Positions 22,592-35,014 are shown, counted from the stretch's first letter. The stretch: 64,000 nucleotides of DNA from Mytilisepta virgata (GCA_028015205.1 CM051516.1:49914230-49978229), one strand, 5' to 3'. The notes: generated by a model not told the origin, from the sequence alone. Numbers and translations are program-made.

Positions 22592-22977
22592 ATTGATTTC
22601 ATCTTATTCACTAAAGATAATGTATTGTCAGTAATCAGAGTAAATTCTGTTAAATTATTTCTTTGTCTTTATTGTACTAATTTATTTTTATTTAATCTTT
22701 ACTGTACTTATTCTTCATCAAAAGACTACTTCATAATGAGATTAGCATGTTGGTTATATATAGACCTTTTCTGTAATTTGGTATTAACTTATTTAAAAAA
22801 ATTTCAAATCTTTTATTGTTACTTCTAAATTGGAAAATCATCTTTAAAGCAAACAACAAATGATAAAATATATCACATTTAACCCACTTTGCATAACAGA
22901 AAAAATTTATTAACAATTTTGTGAAATGTTTGACTTAAAAAAGGGAGATAACAGAACACTGTTTTAATTTGTTTACG

Positions 22978-23435
22978 AAAAAATCAGAAACAAGAATCGA
23001 CCATGGTGGCCATGTTTGTTGCCTGATCTGGACAAAATGAGGAAACTTTGTAAAAATCTTCCACAGATGCTTCCCGTCAATTTTTGTTCCAATTGACTAC
23101 GCGGTTTCAGAGATGATTTCTTTATATCAGCCAATCAGAAACAAGAACTGCCCATGGCAGCCATGCATGTTGTCCAATCAGGATGAAAAAAATTCATTTC
23201 ATAAAAGACGTTCCGTGAATGCTTCTTGTCAAGTTTGGCTGACAGTTTTGGCCAAGCAGTTCCAGAGAAAAAAATTTTTTTTAATCAACAAATGAGAAAA
23301 AAGAATTGCCCATGACAGCCATGTTTGTTGCCCGATCGGGATGAAATGAGGACCTTTAAAAATTTTGGAAAGTTTTGTTCCAATTGGCCAAGTGGTTTCA
23401 GATAAGAAGATCTTTAAGAACATTTTGGACGATGG
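22978..23435 (+). repeat. Tandem satellite, about 150-bp unit (GGCAGCCATG family)
   Basis: Three diverged units each carry 'ATCAGAAACAAGAAT', 'CATGGCAGCCATGTTTGTTG', 'GGATGAAATGAGGA' and 'TTGGCCAAGCAGTTTCAGA'. They start near 22983, 23137 and 23290, a period of about 153 bp. A fourth unit is at 21370-21536. Confidence 0.75.
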
Positions 23436-23639
23436 GTGGGTCATCGGATTAATTTTGAAAGAGGACCACCTAAGGACCATTGTTGCTAGGTTCTTTAAAT
23501 AAATTCCACATTGGGTCCTATGTTAAACTATGTTCGACTCTGGCGGCCATCTTGGATGATGGGAAGGGTCATTGGATATAACTCTGAAAGATCTTAATAC
23601 AATTATGTCATTTATGTGTTGTATATGATGTTAATTTTG

Positions 23640-23830
23640 TATATCTAGGTATTACAGTTGCTGAAAATGGACTTGATCATAATTTGGATGAAAGTCACTC
23701 GACCATGAAATTGAGGTCAAGGTCCAGAGACAAGTGTCAGACTGGCACGTACTCACCAAGAACTATCAACAGACGAAATACGGTGGGTCTAGGTCTTACA
23801 TTTGCTGAAAAATAGACTTAAAATTACTTT
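23640..23830 (+). repeat. Single copy of the 2808-3450 satellite family
   Basis: The order 'TATTACAGTTGCTGAAAATGG', 'GAGGTCAAGGTCCAGAGACA', 'GTGTCAGACTGGCACGTAC' and 'AAGAACTATCAACAGAC' is the same as in the 2.8-3.4 kb array. Confidence 0.75.
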
Positions 23831-25195
23831 TTAAGAAAATATAAGTTGTAAGTTTACCATCTTTAAAATCATCGCTAGATTTTCTCTAATGATTAATCAT
23901 GTGTCTGTTAACAGGTGAACGGTCACTGTGATACGTCTTTGAAGGGGGTCGAAGCTTTATAAATAAATTTTGTTTTATCGTGTTGAAAAATATTTTCATA
24001 GGACTAAAAGATCTACATTGTATAAATGAATTGTCAATTTCCCTTAACATTTTAAGACAATTTTAGTGAAAAATATTGTATATATACAGCAATTAAAAAA
24101 CGGTACATCCCTTTGGAATATTCCAAATGAAGTCTCGTTCTTCTCGGAGATTCCATAGGTTCAATATTCAGGTCATCACTGATTTGTTATCCCCTTGTAA
24201 ATCCCACTGGATTTATCCAGCAAGCGTTAAACATTGAAACACACTAAGTAAATACTAAGTGGGGTAAATTAGTTTTAAAAATGCTTAAACTTCAAATTGG
24301 ATATAAAATAGATATATATATAACGTCGGGGAACCCAAATCGCCCAGTCTGAAGAAGGTTTTTCAACTGCCACAGAAAAACTTGCATTACAAAATCATTA
24401 ATAATTATTATCTGACAAATAGACAAGTCAGTTGTTCTCCACGCATAAATTTTATACATGTAAACTTAGTAACTATTTATAGCAGACACCTAGATCGACG
24501 TGTCGTTACTATATCTGGAATGACGTGGAAGGAACCCAAATCGCCCAGTCAGTAATCTGCGTCCTATTAAACTGAACTATGTTGTATAATACAGCGTACA
24601 TTGGTGTTTTAAATAATTTTCGACTTTTGGATGATGTTTTGCCACATTAACTCTCATTTTTTTCAAAATTAGCAGATGGATAGACTCATATATAATAGTT
24701 GTCTCCCTTGCAAACGAAAGTGAAAGTAAAAAACTAAGTCACGTGGAACTTTCAGTCACCGTGATACTTTCAAATCGAAAAGATTAGGAATTTGGATTTT
24801 TTTTCTTTTACTCTTTATATGCGATAAACGTTTGATGATATTTTGTTCAATTTGATGAAGAATAAATTAATTTTTTAAACATGGAAAATTTTTAATGAAC
24901 TGTTATTTTGCCGGTTTTATTTTTATTTGTTGTTTGTTTGTTTTTTTTTTTTGGTTGTTTTTTTTTCTTACTCAGAATTTCGTGGTTACTTTATGAAAAA
25001 GAGACAAAAAATTCCTAAACTTAAAACCCGGGAATTATTGTCTTTTTTATTCATTAAACTTACTAATATTATTTATTTCGAAAATAATAAATTTTATTGC
25101 AAAATTACACCCATAAGGGTCAAGCGATATAACAAGTAGACATAATACAACATATACCGTACAGAAAACTGAACACAGTATAATTTATACATAAT
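23831..25195. other. Non-coding sequence with a 20-bp direct repeat
   Basis: No gene is seen. 'GGAACCCAAATCGCCCAGTC' occurs exactly at 24330-24349 and 24531-24550, 201 bp apart, each preceded by an ACGT motif. Near 24714 'GAAAGTGAAAGTAAAA' resembles an interferon-response-type motif. Confidence 0.5.
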
Positions 25196-25207
25196 ATATG
25201 TCATGAA

Positions 25208-25700
25208 CTATCTGACAGGAGTCCAATTTAGGCCCTCAGTCCTAATAACCCGGGAGCAGGACTGAGAATGACTGAAAAGTAATTTATTTGTACAATTCAT
25301 GTCTTGAAATGATGGAACTTGGTCTTTTAAAAGAGCTAAAAATTTCGGGCGCAAAAGTGAATTTTGATCATGTACAACTTGACATTTTTTGCATAATCTT
25401 TGTTCTCTGAGAATTTTCATATAACTGCCAACTTCAATACCTAGTGGTCAGTCACTTAGTCTAAATTTTGATAATAATTTTCTATAAGTGAAATTATTGT
25501 TTATTATGTAACGTTCAAATTTACAGTCGGTTTTAAATTTTCCATAAGGACAAAGTTTAGATGAAAAATCGAATTTTGGAAATTTTAACCAAATTCAGTT
25601 TCTCGTATTGTTCTGTAACAGAATTTTTAAGTGTTACATTTTATAGTTTTCTTTCCATTGACTAAAAGATTTGTCTGGTTGATGGTCAGTGTCTATTTTT
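25208..25700 (-). pseudogene. Non-LTR retrotransposon ORF2 C-terminal remnant
   Basis: Read on the minus strand from about 25700 down, broken frames give FKTDCKFERYIINNNFTYRK, then LLSKFRLSD, IEVGSYMKI and REQRLCKKC. These match the common C-terminal region of metazoan LINE reverse-transcriptase proteins (FRLSxHxLxIExGRY followed by a CxxC...HFLxxCP zinc-knuckle-like block). The HFLxxCP half is damaged. A following stretch resembles the usual KLLFLF region. There are stops and frameshifts in the upstream part. The clade cannot be assigned from this fragment. Confidence 0.6.
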
Positions 25701-27660
25701 ATATTACCGGTACTTCTAATCTTTTCAATACAGGAGTACCAAGAGTAAATTTATTTTCCAAACCTTAAAAATAAACTTTTTTGGGGTTAAAATCATTTAT
25801 GGGAATCTTACTAGAATTATTCGTATGCATACGGGGTCAAAACTATTTTTTATCCCTACTGTTTAGGGGCAGCATCATATTGCTTGTTTAAATGTAAAAT
25901 ATCACTGAATTTTTCCTTTAATAAAAAGTAAGTAAAAAGCAGTGCTTCGATCCATTTTCTAAAAATTGATGACTGGTTTTATTTATTTATTTACAAATTA
26001 TTTTGTTGATTATAACATTCCAAATCAACTCCCAATCAGATCTGAAAATATATGGAGGGTGAATTATAGTACCAAGGCCAGCGCCAGTGTTTTAAAATAC
26101 ATGATACGGAACATTTTGACTTTGCAGTCGATTTGATTAAATTGGAAAATATTATTATAATTCATTTTGATGAATGCTTTCAGTATTGTTCCTACATATA
26201 TATTTTACAGTTTTGGAAATACAAATGGTAAAATGGACTATATTTATCTGCTTCTCGTAGTTGTCGTCTGTCCTTAGTTTAATCTTATAGGGAATCACAT
26301 GATATAGTGGCACCACATTCTGCTGGAATGGTCATGATGGTGATTGGAATACAGACTGATGACTAAAAATAAAGTCTGAAAAAATGTATAAAATCTTCTC
26401 TGAAACTATTTGGCTATTGAGACGAGTTTGGTGGAACAGTCCTTAGTTGGTCCAATTTCAAAATTTTATCAGATGACACAAGATGACCGCCGTAGACGAT
26501 CTTAGTTTTACATAGGACATTCAGATATATATTTTATCAAAGCTCGCAGTAAGGACAAAACATTTTTGAAGCCTTTACTGTTTTTGAAATATAGGCAAAG
26601 GAGCTAAATACATTGTATAGACAAAAGAATACCGAAGAGACAAAACAGGGGGGGGGGGGGGGGGTCCACAAATTCGAAGTAGAGGGAAAAGATAAAGCAC
26701 AGCAAACAAACACAACAAAGATACATGTATAACTAAAAAAAAATAAACTAAACAAAAAATATAACAAAAATGAGCTTTATTTATGTGTCTACAATTGCAT
26801 TCAATTTTTGTTTTCGATCACATCAACTGTGCGATTGTTTAAAGGTGGATCACAGGTTTTTCGGGCATGGATGTCCCCTTTTTTATTTAACTTTATTGTT
26901 ATTTTTTTTAGCTGTTCTGTTTTATTTCATCTATTCCTTTTTCTTTTCAATTGCTTGATAAATGAGCCATAAGATTAACAAAAGGGAAAGGTTTTTAAAA
27001 TTTAGTTGAGGTGATACATGAAAGTAAAGTGGGTAAAATGTATCAGAGTTGAGCGATTGTACAATTTTGTAAATTTCGGTCTTTCTTGCCTTGTGTCTTA
27101 CAAAGTATAGGTACGGCACATATTAACATAAAATTTAACTATCTTAGCAAGAATACGTTAAATGAAGGGGGGAATGAAATAAAACAGAATAGCTAAAAAA
27201 ATAATAATAATAAATTAAACAAAATAATAATTGGAAGGAAACAGATGTGAGGTATGTATATATATGCACAATAACAATAAAACAAAGTTATTCTGTCTGC
27301 CTTAAGACTATATGTTATTGTTTTTTCAAACTATCTAATATATAACTTTTGTCCAATACAAGATAACGTGAACCAACAATGACCAAAGAAAAAAAGAAAA
27401 TGTGTCTATGTTTAATGACCCAAAAACATGTCCTCATATTGAGTCGTAAATAGATGAAATGTGCACATCTTGTGCATCGAAATTGGTATCAAATAATTTA
27501 TATCTAATATATATCCCCAATCGTTATTTGCAGAGACAATGCATTTTATACATTTACAAGTGCAATACAGTTAATATCCCTGACGATGTTTTGTGTTGTA
27601 AGGGGAACTACTCGTAATGTAAGTTGTTACATTTTATCGCACCTGCATGTGCAAGTTATC
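25701..27660. other. Non-coding sequence with a 17-G tract
   Basis: No supported gene. A G17 run is at 26648-26664. Frames around it translate to poly-proline/glycine and are not real genes. Confidence 0.4.
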
Positions 27661-27685
27661 GAACTTAAAAGTTGTCACAACAAAA

Positions 27686-27751
27686 ATGGCGGAAGTAAGA
27701 ACGTTCCAAAAAGACATGAAAATCCTTAATATTTCTGGCATTAGAGAAGAG
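27686..27751 (+). other. Candidate first coding exon (22 codons), owner unknown
   Basis: AAAAATGGCGG is a strong start context. It is followed by 22 open codons (MAEVRTFQKDMKILNISGIR plus EE) and a good donor, GAG|GTAAAG, at 27752. Read-through meets a stop seven codons later, so the donor would be used. The exon ends in phase 0, but the first recognised hydrolase exon at 31198 needs a single carried base. It therefore cannot join that exon directly; another exon would be needed between them, or it belongs to something else. Confidence 0.3.
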
Positions 27752-28149
27752 GTAAAGTTACAAATTTGAGAACATAGATCTATGAATGTTTCAACACCAA
27801 GACAACACATTTTTTAGCAATACAGTGGATTTTAAAGAGTTGAAATCGGTCCGTCGCACAAGCTTTTATAGTGACAGATCCGTTTCATCCTAACTTCTTA
27901 CCCATATTTTTCAATCATCTGATTAATTTATCATTTCCATTTTATACCCAAAAGTTGCGTCTTTTTGCGAATGTAACGAAAACTGCATATTTATTTTCTT
28001 ACTCGCGGAAGCAAATTATCCAGCCGTATTTTAGGTGCGACCTGGGTGATTTGGGTACCCTGACGTTAGATAGATGCTTGCATACAGAGACATATAATGT
28101 TTTATATATGTCTCTGTTGCATATGAACAAATTTTCTGGTTAAAAGTTT

Positions 28150-29843
28150 GTAACAAAAAAAATTGTTCCGGCGTGAAAAAGTTCCAGTGAATGTAGGAAA
28201 AAAAGTCACAGGAAAAAGTCACGGAAAAAAGTCACGGATAAAAAGTCACAGGAAAAAAAGTCACGCTATATATTATTATATATGAAAATTGCAAACCATA
28301 AGCAACTTAAGGTTTTTTTATAATTTTTTCTATTTTTTTTTAAATACATAAACTGAATTTAAATGAATTATTTATTTTTTGTTAATAGTGATAAAAAATA
28401 ACAATTTTTTACACAACTTTGCATAGTAAAATTTTTAATTTATTTTGTTTGTATTTTATTTAAAAATGTTTTGTTTACTTATTTTAGAAGCTTTACTATT
28501 TGTTTTTTTAACATTTTATGCCATCTGTCATTAGGAGGTGTAGAAAACCATAAATTGAAACCCTATTTGATGGCTGTCAAAACACTACCTAAAGCCTATA
28601 GTGAAAGTTGTTTGTTTAAAAATTAATTAGTGGCCATTCCCAATTGTTAATAAAACAAGTACCTGACAAAATGGAATCGATACTTTAGCTCGGAAAAATG
28701 AACATTTTTAGAACTTTTAGAAGCTGTCAAAACTATGTGTTCTTCCGTGTGCCGTGATTGATACTGACTGTTTCTTAGTGCTATGAACAGTAGACTTTGT
28801 CAAAATTATTATATGTATTGTTGCTTAGTTCATGTTTATGTTTATGTGATGTGCTTAATTATTTAATATTTATTAAATGTAAAAAAATTATATACTTTTT
28901 ATTTATGTTCTTACCTTTCCGGCAATGCAATTTTTGACTGAGAATATATGAAAGAACAAATACATGTGACTTTATTTCCTGTTACTTTTTTTCCTACCAA
29001 ATTTGTGACTTTTTTCCTGTGACTTTTTTCCGATCACCGTTCCAGTGCCAGTGGAACTTTTGTTATGTGAAATTTGTTCCAAAGGATGAAAAACATGAGA
29101 AATGTTCCATTGCGTAAATCTTATTCCAGTACATATATTTCATGGCAGTACTTATGAAATTTATTCTGGAACATATTTCATAATAATATAAATGAAATTT
29201 GTTCCAGAAAATGTTTATACAACTTTGACCACAAGACAAATAGGGACAAGATAAGTCAGTGTGAATTCATTCATGGTTTGTTAAGACTAATTTAAGGCTT
29301 ATTCACATTTTCATTTCTTGTGTAATGATTTTTTATATGCATATCAGTTTTAGTACAGTATAGTATATTTAAACAATAAGTCCTTTCAATTTTATATTGT
29401 ATTAATAAATTGAATAATATTTCATGTGTATTAACTACAAATCTAATTTAATGTTTACAATAAATTCATAGAACATTCTATTCATTAGGATCCATTTTAA
29501 ATTTGTATTTAAGCAATGTAAACAATAATCAAGCTAACCCAAGATCATGATGTAAACACAAAAGGTAAGTTTTACATATTCATTGCATGAAAGCAAACCA
29601 GTTTAACCAGCGGAACAAATGTCACAATATGGAACAAATTTCACCAGGTAAAGGAACAAAAGTTCCAATATATGTAACTTGCATGTATTTCACCAGACAA
29701 GGAACAAATTTCATAATCAATGGAACATATTTCACCAGGTTAATCACAGAACAAATTTTACATTGTGGAATAATTTAAATTATCTTATGAAATAAATTCT
29801 CCCAGTGGAACCTTTTTCATAGGAAAAAATTTTGGCTTACATT
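28150..29843. mobile_element. Foldback-type element with GGAACAAATTTC subrepeats (outer element)
   Basis: The left terminus (28150-28189, containing GTTCCGGCGTGAAAAAGTTCCAGTG) and the right terminus (29803-29843, containing CAGTGGAACCTTTTTCAT) are inverted copies. Inside, GAAATTTGTTCC-type motifs on the left (29045-29210) face GGAACAAATTTC motifs on the right (29612-29760). A different element (28190-29038) is inserted near the left end. No ORF is present. The exact outer ends and any target duplication could not be fixed. Confidence 0.55.
28190..29038. mobile_element. Nested foldback/MULE-type element, 849 bp, 9-bp target duplication
   Basis: The direct repeat GTTCCAGTG at 28181-28189 and 29039-29047 brackets this segment. 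The left end carries five tandem copies of GGAAAAAAGTCAC (28196-28265). The right end carries about four copies of the inverse, GTGACTTTTTTCC (28968-29031). The 849-bp body is AT-rich and non-coding. Nine-bp duplications and tandem subterminal repeats fit Mutator-type transposition. The host sequence is the outer 28150-29843 element. Confidence 0.75.
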
Positions 29844-29879
29844 TTAACTTGTATTTTTAAATCACTAAAAAAATTAGAG

Positions 29880-30350
29880 TGACTGGTTTTTTGTATGTTT
29901 GGAATGTGTGTCCGTCGTCTGTCCATCAACACTTTGTACCGTCACTCAAATTTTCTTCATTCAATTATCATGAAATTTTAACACATTAGGATTGACAGAA
30001 GAAATCTCTCTTTCCATTTTGACAATTTTCAATCTTGTCATACTGGAGTAATGGGACTTAGATTTTCAAAAAAAAGCAATTGTTCACATGTTGCGCAGAA
30101 ACTCGAGTATGCCTTGACTGATTTTCTTCAAACTTTAACACATTATTACAAATGATGGCCTGAGTGTCTATATACTTTTTGATGATTTTCACTTTTGTTG
30201 TTCCAGAGTTATGGGACTTAGAGATTGTGCAATAAAAAACAAATTTTCACATGTCACACACTAACTCAAGTACACCTTGACTGATTTTCTATAAACTTGA
30301 ACAGGTTATAACAAATGGTGGTCTGAGAGTCTGTATACCTTTTGAAACCT
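29880..30350 (+). repeat. Tandem repeat, about 162-bp unit, 2.5 copies
   Basis: 'CCTTGACTGATTTTCT' occurs at about 30112 and 30274, and a diverged equivalent near 29945. The units share 'AACTTxAACACATTA', 'ATGGxCTGAGxGTCTxTATAC' and 'GTTATGGGACTTAGA'. Confidence 0.7.
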
Positions 30351-31197
30351 GAAATTTCACCTGAAATTTACCTGTAATTAACAAACATTGGACAAATGGA
30401 ATGAGAAAATTAATCATTGACAAGATAAGGGAATATCACACTCGGGATCTGACCATGTGGTATTATGTGAACAGAAAATAATGAATCCTCTCATGGACAA
30501 TAGAAGTCCTCTAAGTGACATAATTATCTCCCTTATATGAAAGATTTTTTTTTCAACTTTAAGTAAGCTGATGAAGACGAATGACAAATACTTAGTACAT
30601 TTGTACCATAATCTAATTTCTGTTTTTCATTATATAATAGTTACTTACATAAAGGGAATTACAGATGTATTAATCCCTCACCATGTCATTGACAGTGGAC
30701 CATGATTACAGTGTGAAAACAGGTAATAATCAAACCAGATGCTCTCTTAAGAACTGATTATTACTCAAGATTAAATCAGCATTTCTATGAAGGAAAGACT
30801 GATTTAACATTGACATTAGATATTCTGGAAAGACAATCTATACGTCAGACTTGGGGTTGATAACGATAACATTGGAGGTTAAATTTATTATTTAATGAAA
30901 TTTACTGTCTTAATTTCTTGAATAACTCATGATTAATTATAAATTTTCAAATTGATTTATTGACAATTTGGTTTTAAAAAAATTTGTTGATTAAACTACT
31001 TCAATGTAATTACATTTATGTACTAAAACACTAATAGTAGTATATAAGAACAAATTGGCTCCATATTTTCAAGACAATGCACACAAAAATAAAGTATTAA
31101 ATAGGGCCATGTGCAAAGGTATCTTATTAAATTTAACCAAGTTATTTGATTTTAATGTCTAATTCTCATTTTGGTTAACCTGTTGTTTTTACTGCAG
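30351..31197. other. Non-coding sequence upstream of the first recognised hydrolase exon
   Basis: No further coding exon could be recognised. It ends in the acceptor tract 'TTGTTTTTACTGCAG' at 31183-31197. Confidence 0.4.
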
Positions 31198-31695
31198 GTG
31201 ACATACAATCAAATGAATGGACACCAAAGATTTTCCATCCACTAAATAACATAATAACAGACTTCATGATACAGCAGGATATTCCTGGAGCTTCTCTGAC
31301 AATCTGCTACAACAACAGACTAATCTACACACAAGGATATGGTCATGGAAATACTGGACAAAAAGTAATATCAACTAGCCTGTTCAGACTAGCCAGTATA
31401 AGTAAACCAATAACTGCTATTACTGTAATGAGACTAGTTGAAAATGAGCTGTTACAACTTGACCAGAAAGTCTTTGGTCAAAAGGGTATATTGACCGAGT
31501 ACAAACCCACTTCTAAGGGCGATAAGAGGATTTTAAACATCACTGTAAGGCATTTATTACAACATTCAGCTGGTTGGGATAGGGATCAAGCTGGCGATGC
31601 CGTGTTTTGGAAACTACATAAAGTTACAAAGGATCCATTTAGTGATGATGCCCTGATCAAATACATCATGTCAAAGAAATTACAGTTTGCTCCTG
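31198..31695 (+). CDS. Serine beta-lactamase-like hydrolase, exon with the SxxK nucleophile
   Basis: This exon encodes the start of a class-C/penicillin-binding-protein-like fold: IPGASLTICYNNRLIYTQGY (family pattern 'PG.s..v...g...y..GyG'), then LFRLASISKPITA. The SISK at 31395-31406 is the SxxK nucleophile and general base. It ends in a QLDQKV segment, an RHLLQHSAGWD motif (family 'LL.HtsG') and FAPG. It opens in phase with two bases completing a codon after a good acceptor (TTTTTACTGCAG) and ends CCTG|GTATG. With the following exons about 631 residues are recovered. The N-terminal exon is missing: either 27686-27751 plus another exon, or not found. Related animal proteins (LACTB group and others) are peptidase- or hydrolase-like; substrate here is unknown. 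Confidence 0.88.
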
Positions 31696-32381
31696 GTATG
31701 ATATATAGTAATCAGTGTTCATGTTATTTATAATTGTATCATTTCAGCATGCTGAATCCCTACAGCAGCACCCTTTTTCTTATGCAAGCTGTTTTGAAAT
31801 ATGCAATTGAAGTGTGAACTCAACCAAATAACTCAAAAGCTGAATATAAGTGTGAAGGACTTATAATCAACATTTTGTATAAAAACAAAGGATTGTTCTC
31901 ATTGACAAAAAATACTTGTAAGAAGCATACAAAAAATTGATAAGTGTATATAAATTGCCCTTTTCAACTGCACAACTTATAATTTGTTTTGAGTTATCTC
32001 CCTTGCACTATTTTTCTGAGACATAATTGATATATTTTTTTTGTTTCATTTTAGTGAGTATTGATTTCTTAACTAATTGCACGTTCATTGTATTTTATGT
32101 TTCGATTGTTCACTGTATGCTTAAATTGCTTATCATACTAATTTAAGAACCAGTTGAATTATATGTCTTATATATTACATATTTTAGTTCAAAGTTGAAG
32201 TTGTGATCTAGAAATGACTTTCAGAAAAGGGCTATAATGAATGATTTGTGTTTTTGTTTTGTGTGTTAGTTACAAAATTTACAAAATTTACTTTTATTGC
32301 ACTTTTAATTTTAAACAAGTGAGACAGATTCATTCTTGATATCATTTCGACGGCTGCTATCATATAGAATTGTACGTTCTT

Positions 32382-33354
32382 AACGTATTAATACTGACAG
32401 AAAATGTGGAGTTCTAACAGCCGCCTATCATACAGAATAGTACCGTCATAATGTATTTAAACGTTCATAAAAAAAGGGTTCGTATAGCCATAGTGTAAAT
32501 ACTACCTAAATTTTACAATTTTTCCATAGAACCAATGTTAAAAATTTAACAAAATACGAAAAATAGCATTATGGCTTTAGAAACATTTATAGATTATAAA
32601 TCGTTAAAACCTTTGTAAAACGTTATGGGTTTTCCATTCAAAACGCATCGACTACATTTTGGAAGGCAACATTTTTTTACAAAATCAAATACTTACACAT
32701 GATTACGTTTTGATAACTATAGATTAACATGAAGTTAAAAGTTCATAACGTACGAATCCGTTGGAAACTTGAAGTGTTCAGAACGTAATATTTCGTATTA
32801 GTAAGATTTAAATTGTAAGTTTACAACGTACCGATGCGTAATTTTGTAATTAACTAATTCGTATAATTAAGATTGAAAGGGAATCTATACTTTGATTGTT
32901 TTTTGTTTTTTTGATTTTGTAATATTATCAAGGAACACAATATTAGAAATTAGTTACTAGCAATTTTAACGTTTGATATAGAATGTACGAATAAAGGAAT
33001 GGTCAAACTTTATATTTTTGATTAATTATGACGAGGCCTTACTTTAATTAGATTTAAATTATTTGCACATTAAAATAATTTCCTGTAAAAAAAAACCATC
33101 GGATACAATAAATTGGCATCGTTGCACAACTTAAAAACCAAACGGTTGCTATTTTATATAATCCAAATTTGCCAAGAAAGTTGCAGTTTCCTTCAAATTC
33201 CCATTACACATCGCCGGCCGTTTGAGACCAAAATATGGTCGGCTGTACAGATGCCGTTTTTTTTTGTTAGTTTAAATACCTTATGACTTTACTATTCTGT
33301 ATGATAGGTGGCTGTACGGACCACGTTTTTTCTGTATGAATAAATACGTTGTAG
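32382..33354. mobile_element. TIR element with duplicated terminal subrepeats, about 1 kb, in the intron
   Basis: The left arm (32382-32463, with CCGCCTATCATACAGAATAG) and right arm (33270-33354, with CTATTCTGTATGATAGGTGG) are inverted repeats of roughly 80 bp with moderate divergence. A second, weaker copy of the terminal block ('GGCTGCTATCATATAGAATT') precedes the left arm at about 32352. No ORF of note is inside. The exact ends and target duplication are not resolved. Confidence 0.65.
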
Positions 33355-33479
33355 ACGCAGAAAGGATATGTAAATAAAATATTTTTCCACGTAGCACAAT
33401 AAGTCATATTTATCCCTGCGCTTCAACGAAGTGCTAGGATATTGTTTTGCTGTTCGGCTTACATACATGTACGTTAGTA

Positions 33480-33900
33480 ATGTCCAGGATAATCTCTGTA
33501 ACCACTGAATGTAGAAAGATGAAACTTGGGCCATTGATTGCACAGTGTGTAGGGACTGTGCCAAAGGTTTCGGAATTTGAATAGGGCCCCTGCACTACAA
33601 AGGGAGCCTAAGGGTACATTATTTCTTTGTCACGCAACTCCTCTCAGGTTATTAGGAATACGGAAGTGAAAGTTGGCTCAGTAATTGCCCTCCCAATGTA
33701 GATTGTGCCAAATGTTTCAGAATTTGAATAGCTCCCTTGGGGGCCAAGGCTACACAGGTAGCCTTAGGATACATTATTCCTTTGTCCTGCAACTCCTCTC
33801 ATGTTATTTGGAACTGAAAGTTGGCTCAGTAATTGTACCACTTATGTAGATTGTGCTAAAGGTTTCAGAGTTGTTTTAAGATGTGGTTCCAACTTTGGTA
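33480..33900 (+). repeat. Tandem satellite, 147-bp unit, about 2.7 copies
   Basis: The anchor GTGCCAAAGGTTTC (with variants) starts at 33558, 33705 and 33853, so spacings are 147 and 148 bp. Shared blocks include 'GAATTTGAATAG', 'GCAACTCCTCTCAGGTTAT' and 'GAAAGTTGGCTCAGTAATT'. Confidence 0.85.
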
Positions 33901-35014
33901 AATGTCCTGGAAGTCTCAAAGACCATTATTTTTTTATTTTTGACAAGAAACTATGCATTTTCATTATACAGCAACATCTTTCAATTTTGTTCAATAAACT
34001 GCCAAAAGTCAAGATCCAATTCTTATGCCAAAAGTGGTATTAATGTTACAAAAAGAAAATTTCTTTTTTTTATAACTTTTCTTCAAGTAAGTTTAGTCTT
34101 CATTAAAATCTTGCATGTATTTAGCATTGATAAAAGTAGTTTTTCCATATGATACAACATGGAAAAAACCCAAATCATTAATATACATGTAGGATCATAT
34201 TTGTAATCCATAGCAGTTTTGTTCCTTTTTTTCTTTACTTTTGACATCATTTTATTGCACAGTGCACGTGTTAAAAAAAATTTTAGAGCAAAAAAATAAA
34301 ATAAAATAAAATTAAGTGGAAAACAAAGTGTCCTTATGGCTTTGGAATTACTTACTGTTTCAATTGTCATTTAATATAATATATCATACATGTATTAGAA
34401 TTTAGAAAGAAATAATTTATTTTGGCCAATTATTCGTATTCAATTTTACGACGGGTAGGCCTTATTTTTGCAAATTTTAAGAAAAAGGCCAGCTAGCTAC
34501 CCATGATAAAATCTTTGATACTAGTAACAATTAAAAGCAAATCAGGCGACACATGTGTGACGACCATGCAATAGTTGCGCAACAATGTATAAATGCGACT
34601 GTAACTTTTAGTAAATCTGTAACATTAGCCTCTATGATTGTAAAGTGCTTGCAATTAACAAGGCAAACTAAAACATGCTTGTTTTTTGCAGGGAAATAGG
34701 TCTGCTAAGACACGAAGAAAGATCTTGGACAATTTTAGTGAATTCTTCCAAACAATCCTAATAATGAAACCAATGTGTTGTTATGTATTCAGTTACTCCC
34801 TGAAAACATGCCAGAATGCATCATTTTGCTTCTAGTAAAAAAAAACTTTTCGTTTGGGTTGCTTGCAGATCATTAAAGGCCAGCTACGCCCCTGTTCAGG
34901 ATATGTCAGGACTGCTTAATCTGCCATTCCGGATTTCCTAAGTTGTCCAGCTCTAGTACTGTCTTGAATATTTTTCAGATATTTAACTAATGTAATTATA
35001 TAATTTTTTTGTAG

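Larger units (their letters stand above)
31696..35014 (+). other. Intron of the hydrolase gene
   Basis: This 3.3-kb intron runs GTATG...TTTTTTTGTAG. It holds a TIR element (32382-33354), a 147-bp satellite (33480-33900) and otherwise AT-rich sequence without coding signal. Confidence 0.85.

Noticed and set aside
26537..26767. Cys/Phe-rich minus-strand frame with a proline run
   Set aside because: The proline run is the G17 tract and the rest is low-complexity.
29587..29778. 63-codon frame rich in Asn/Thr
   Set aside because: It is made from the GGAACAAATTTC repeats of the foldback element.
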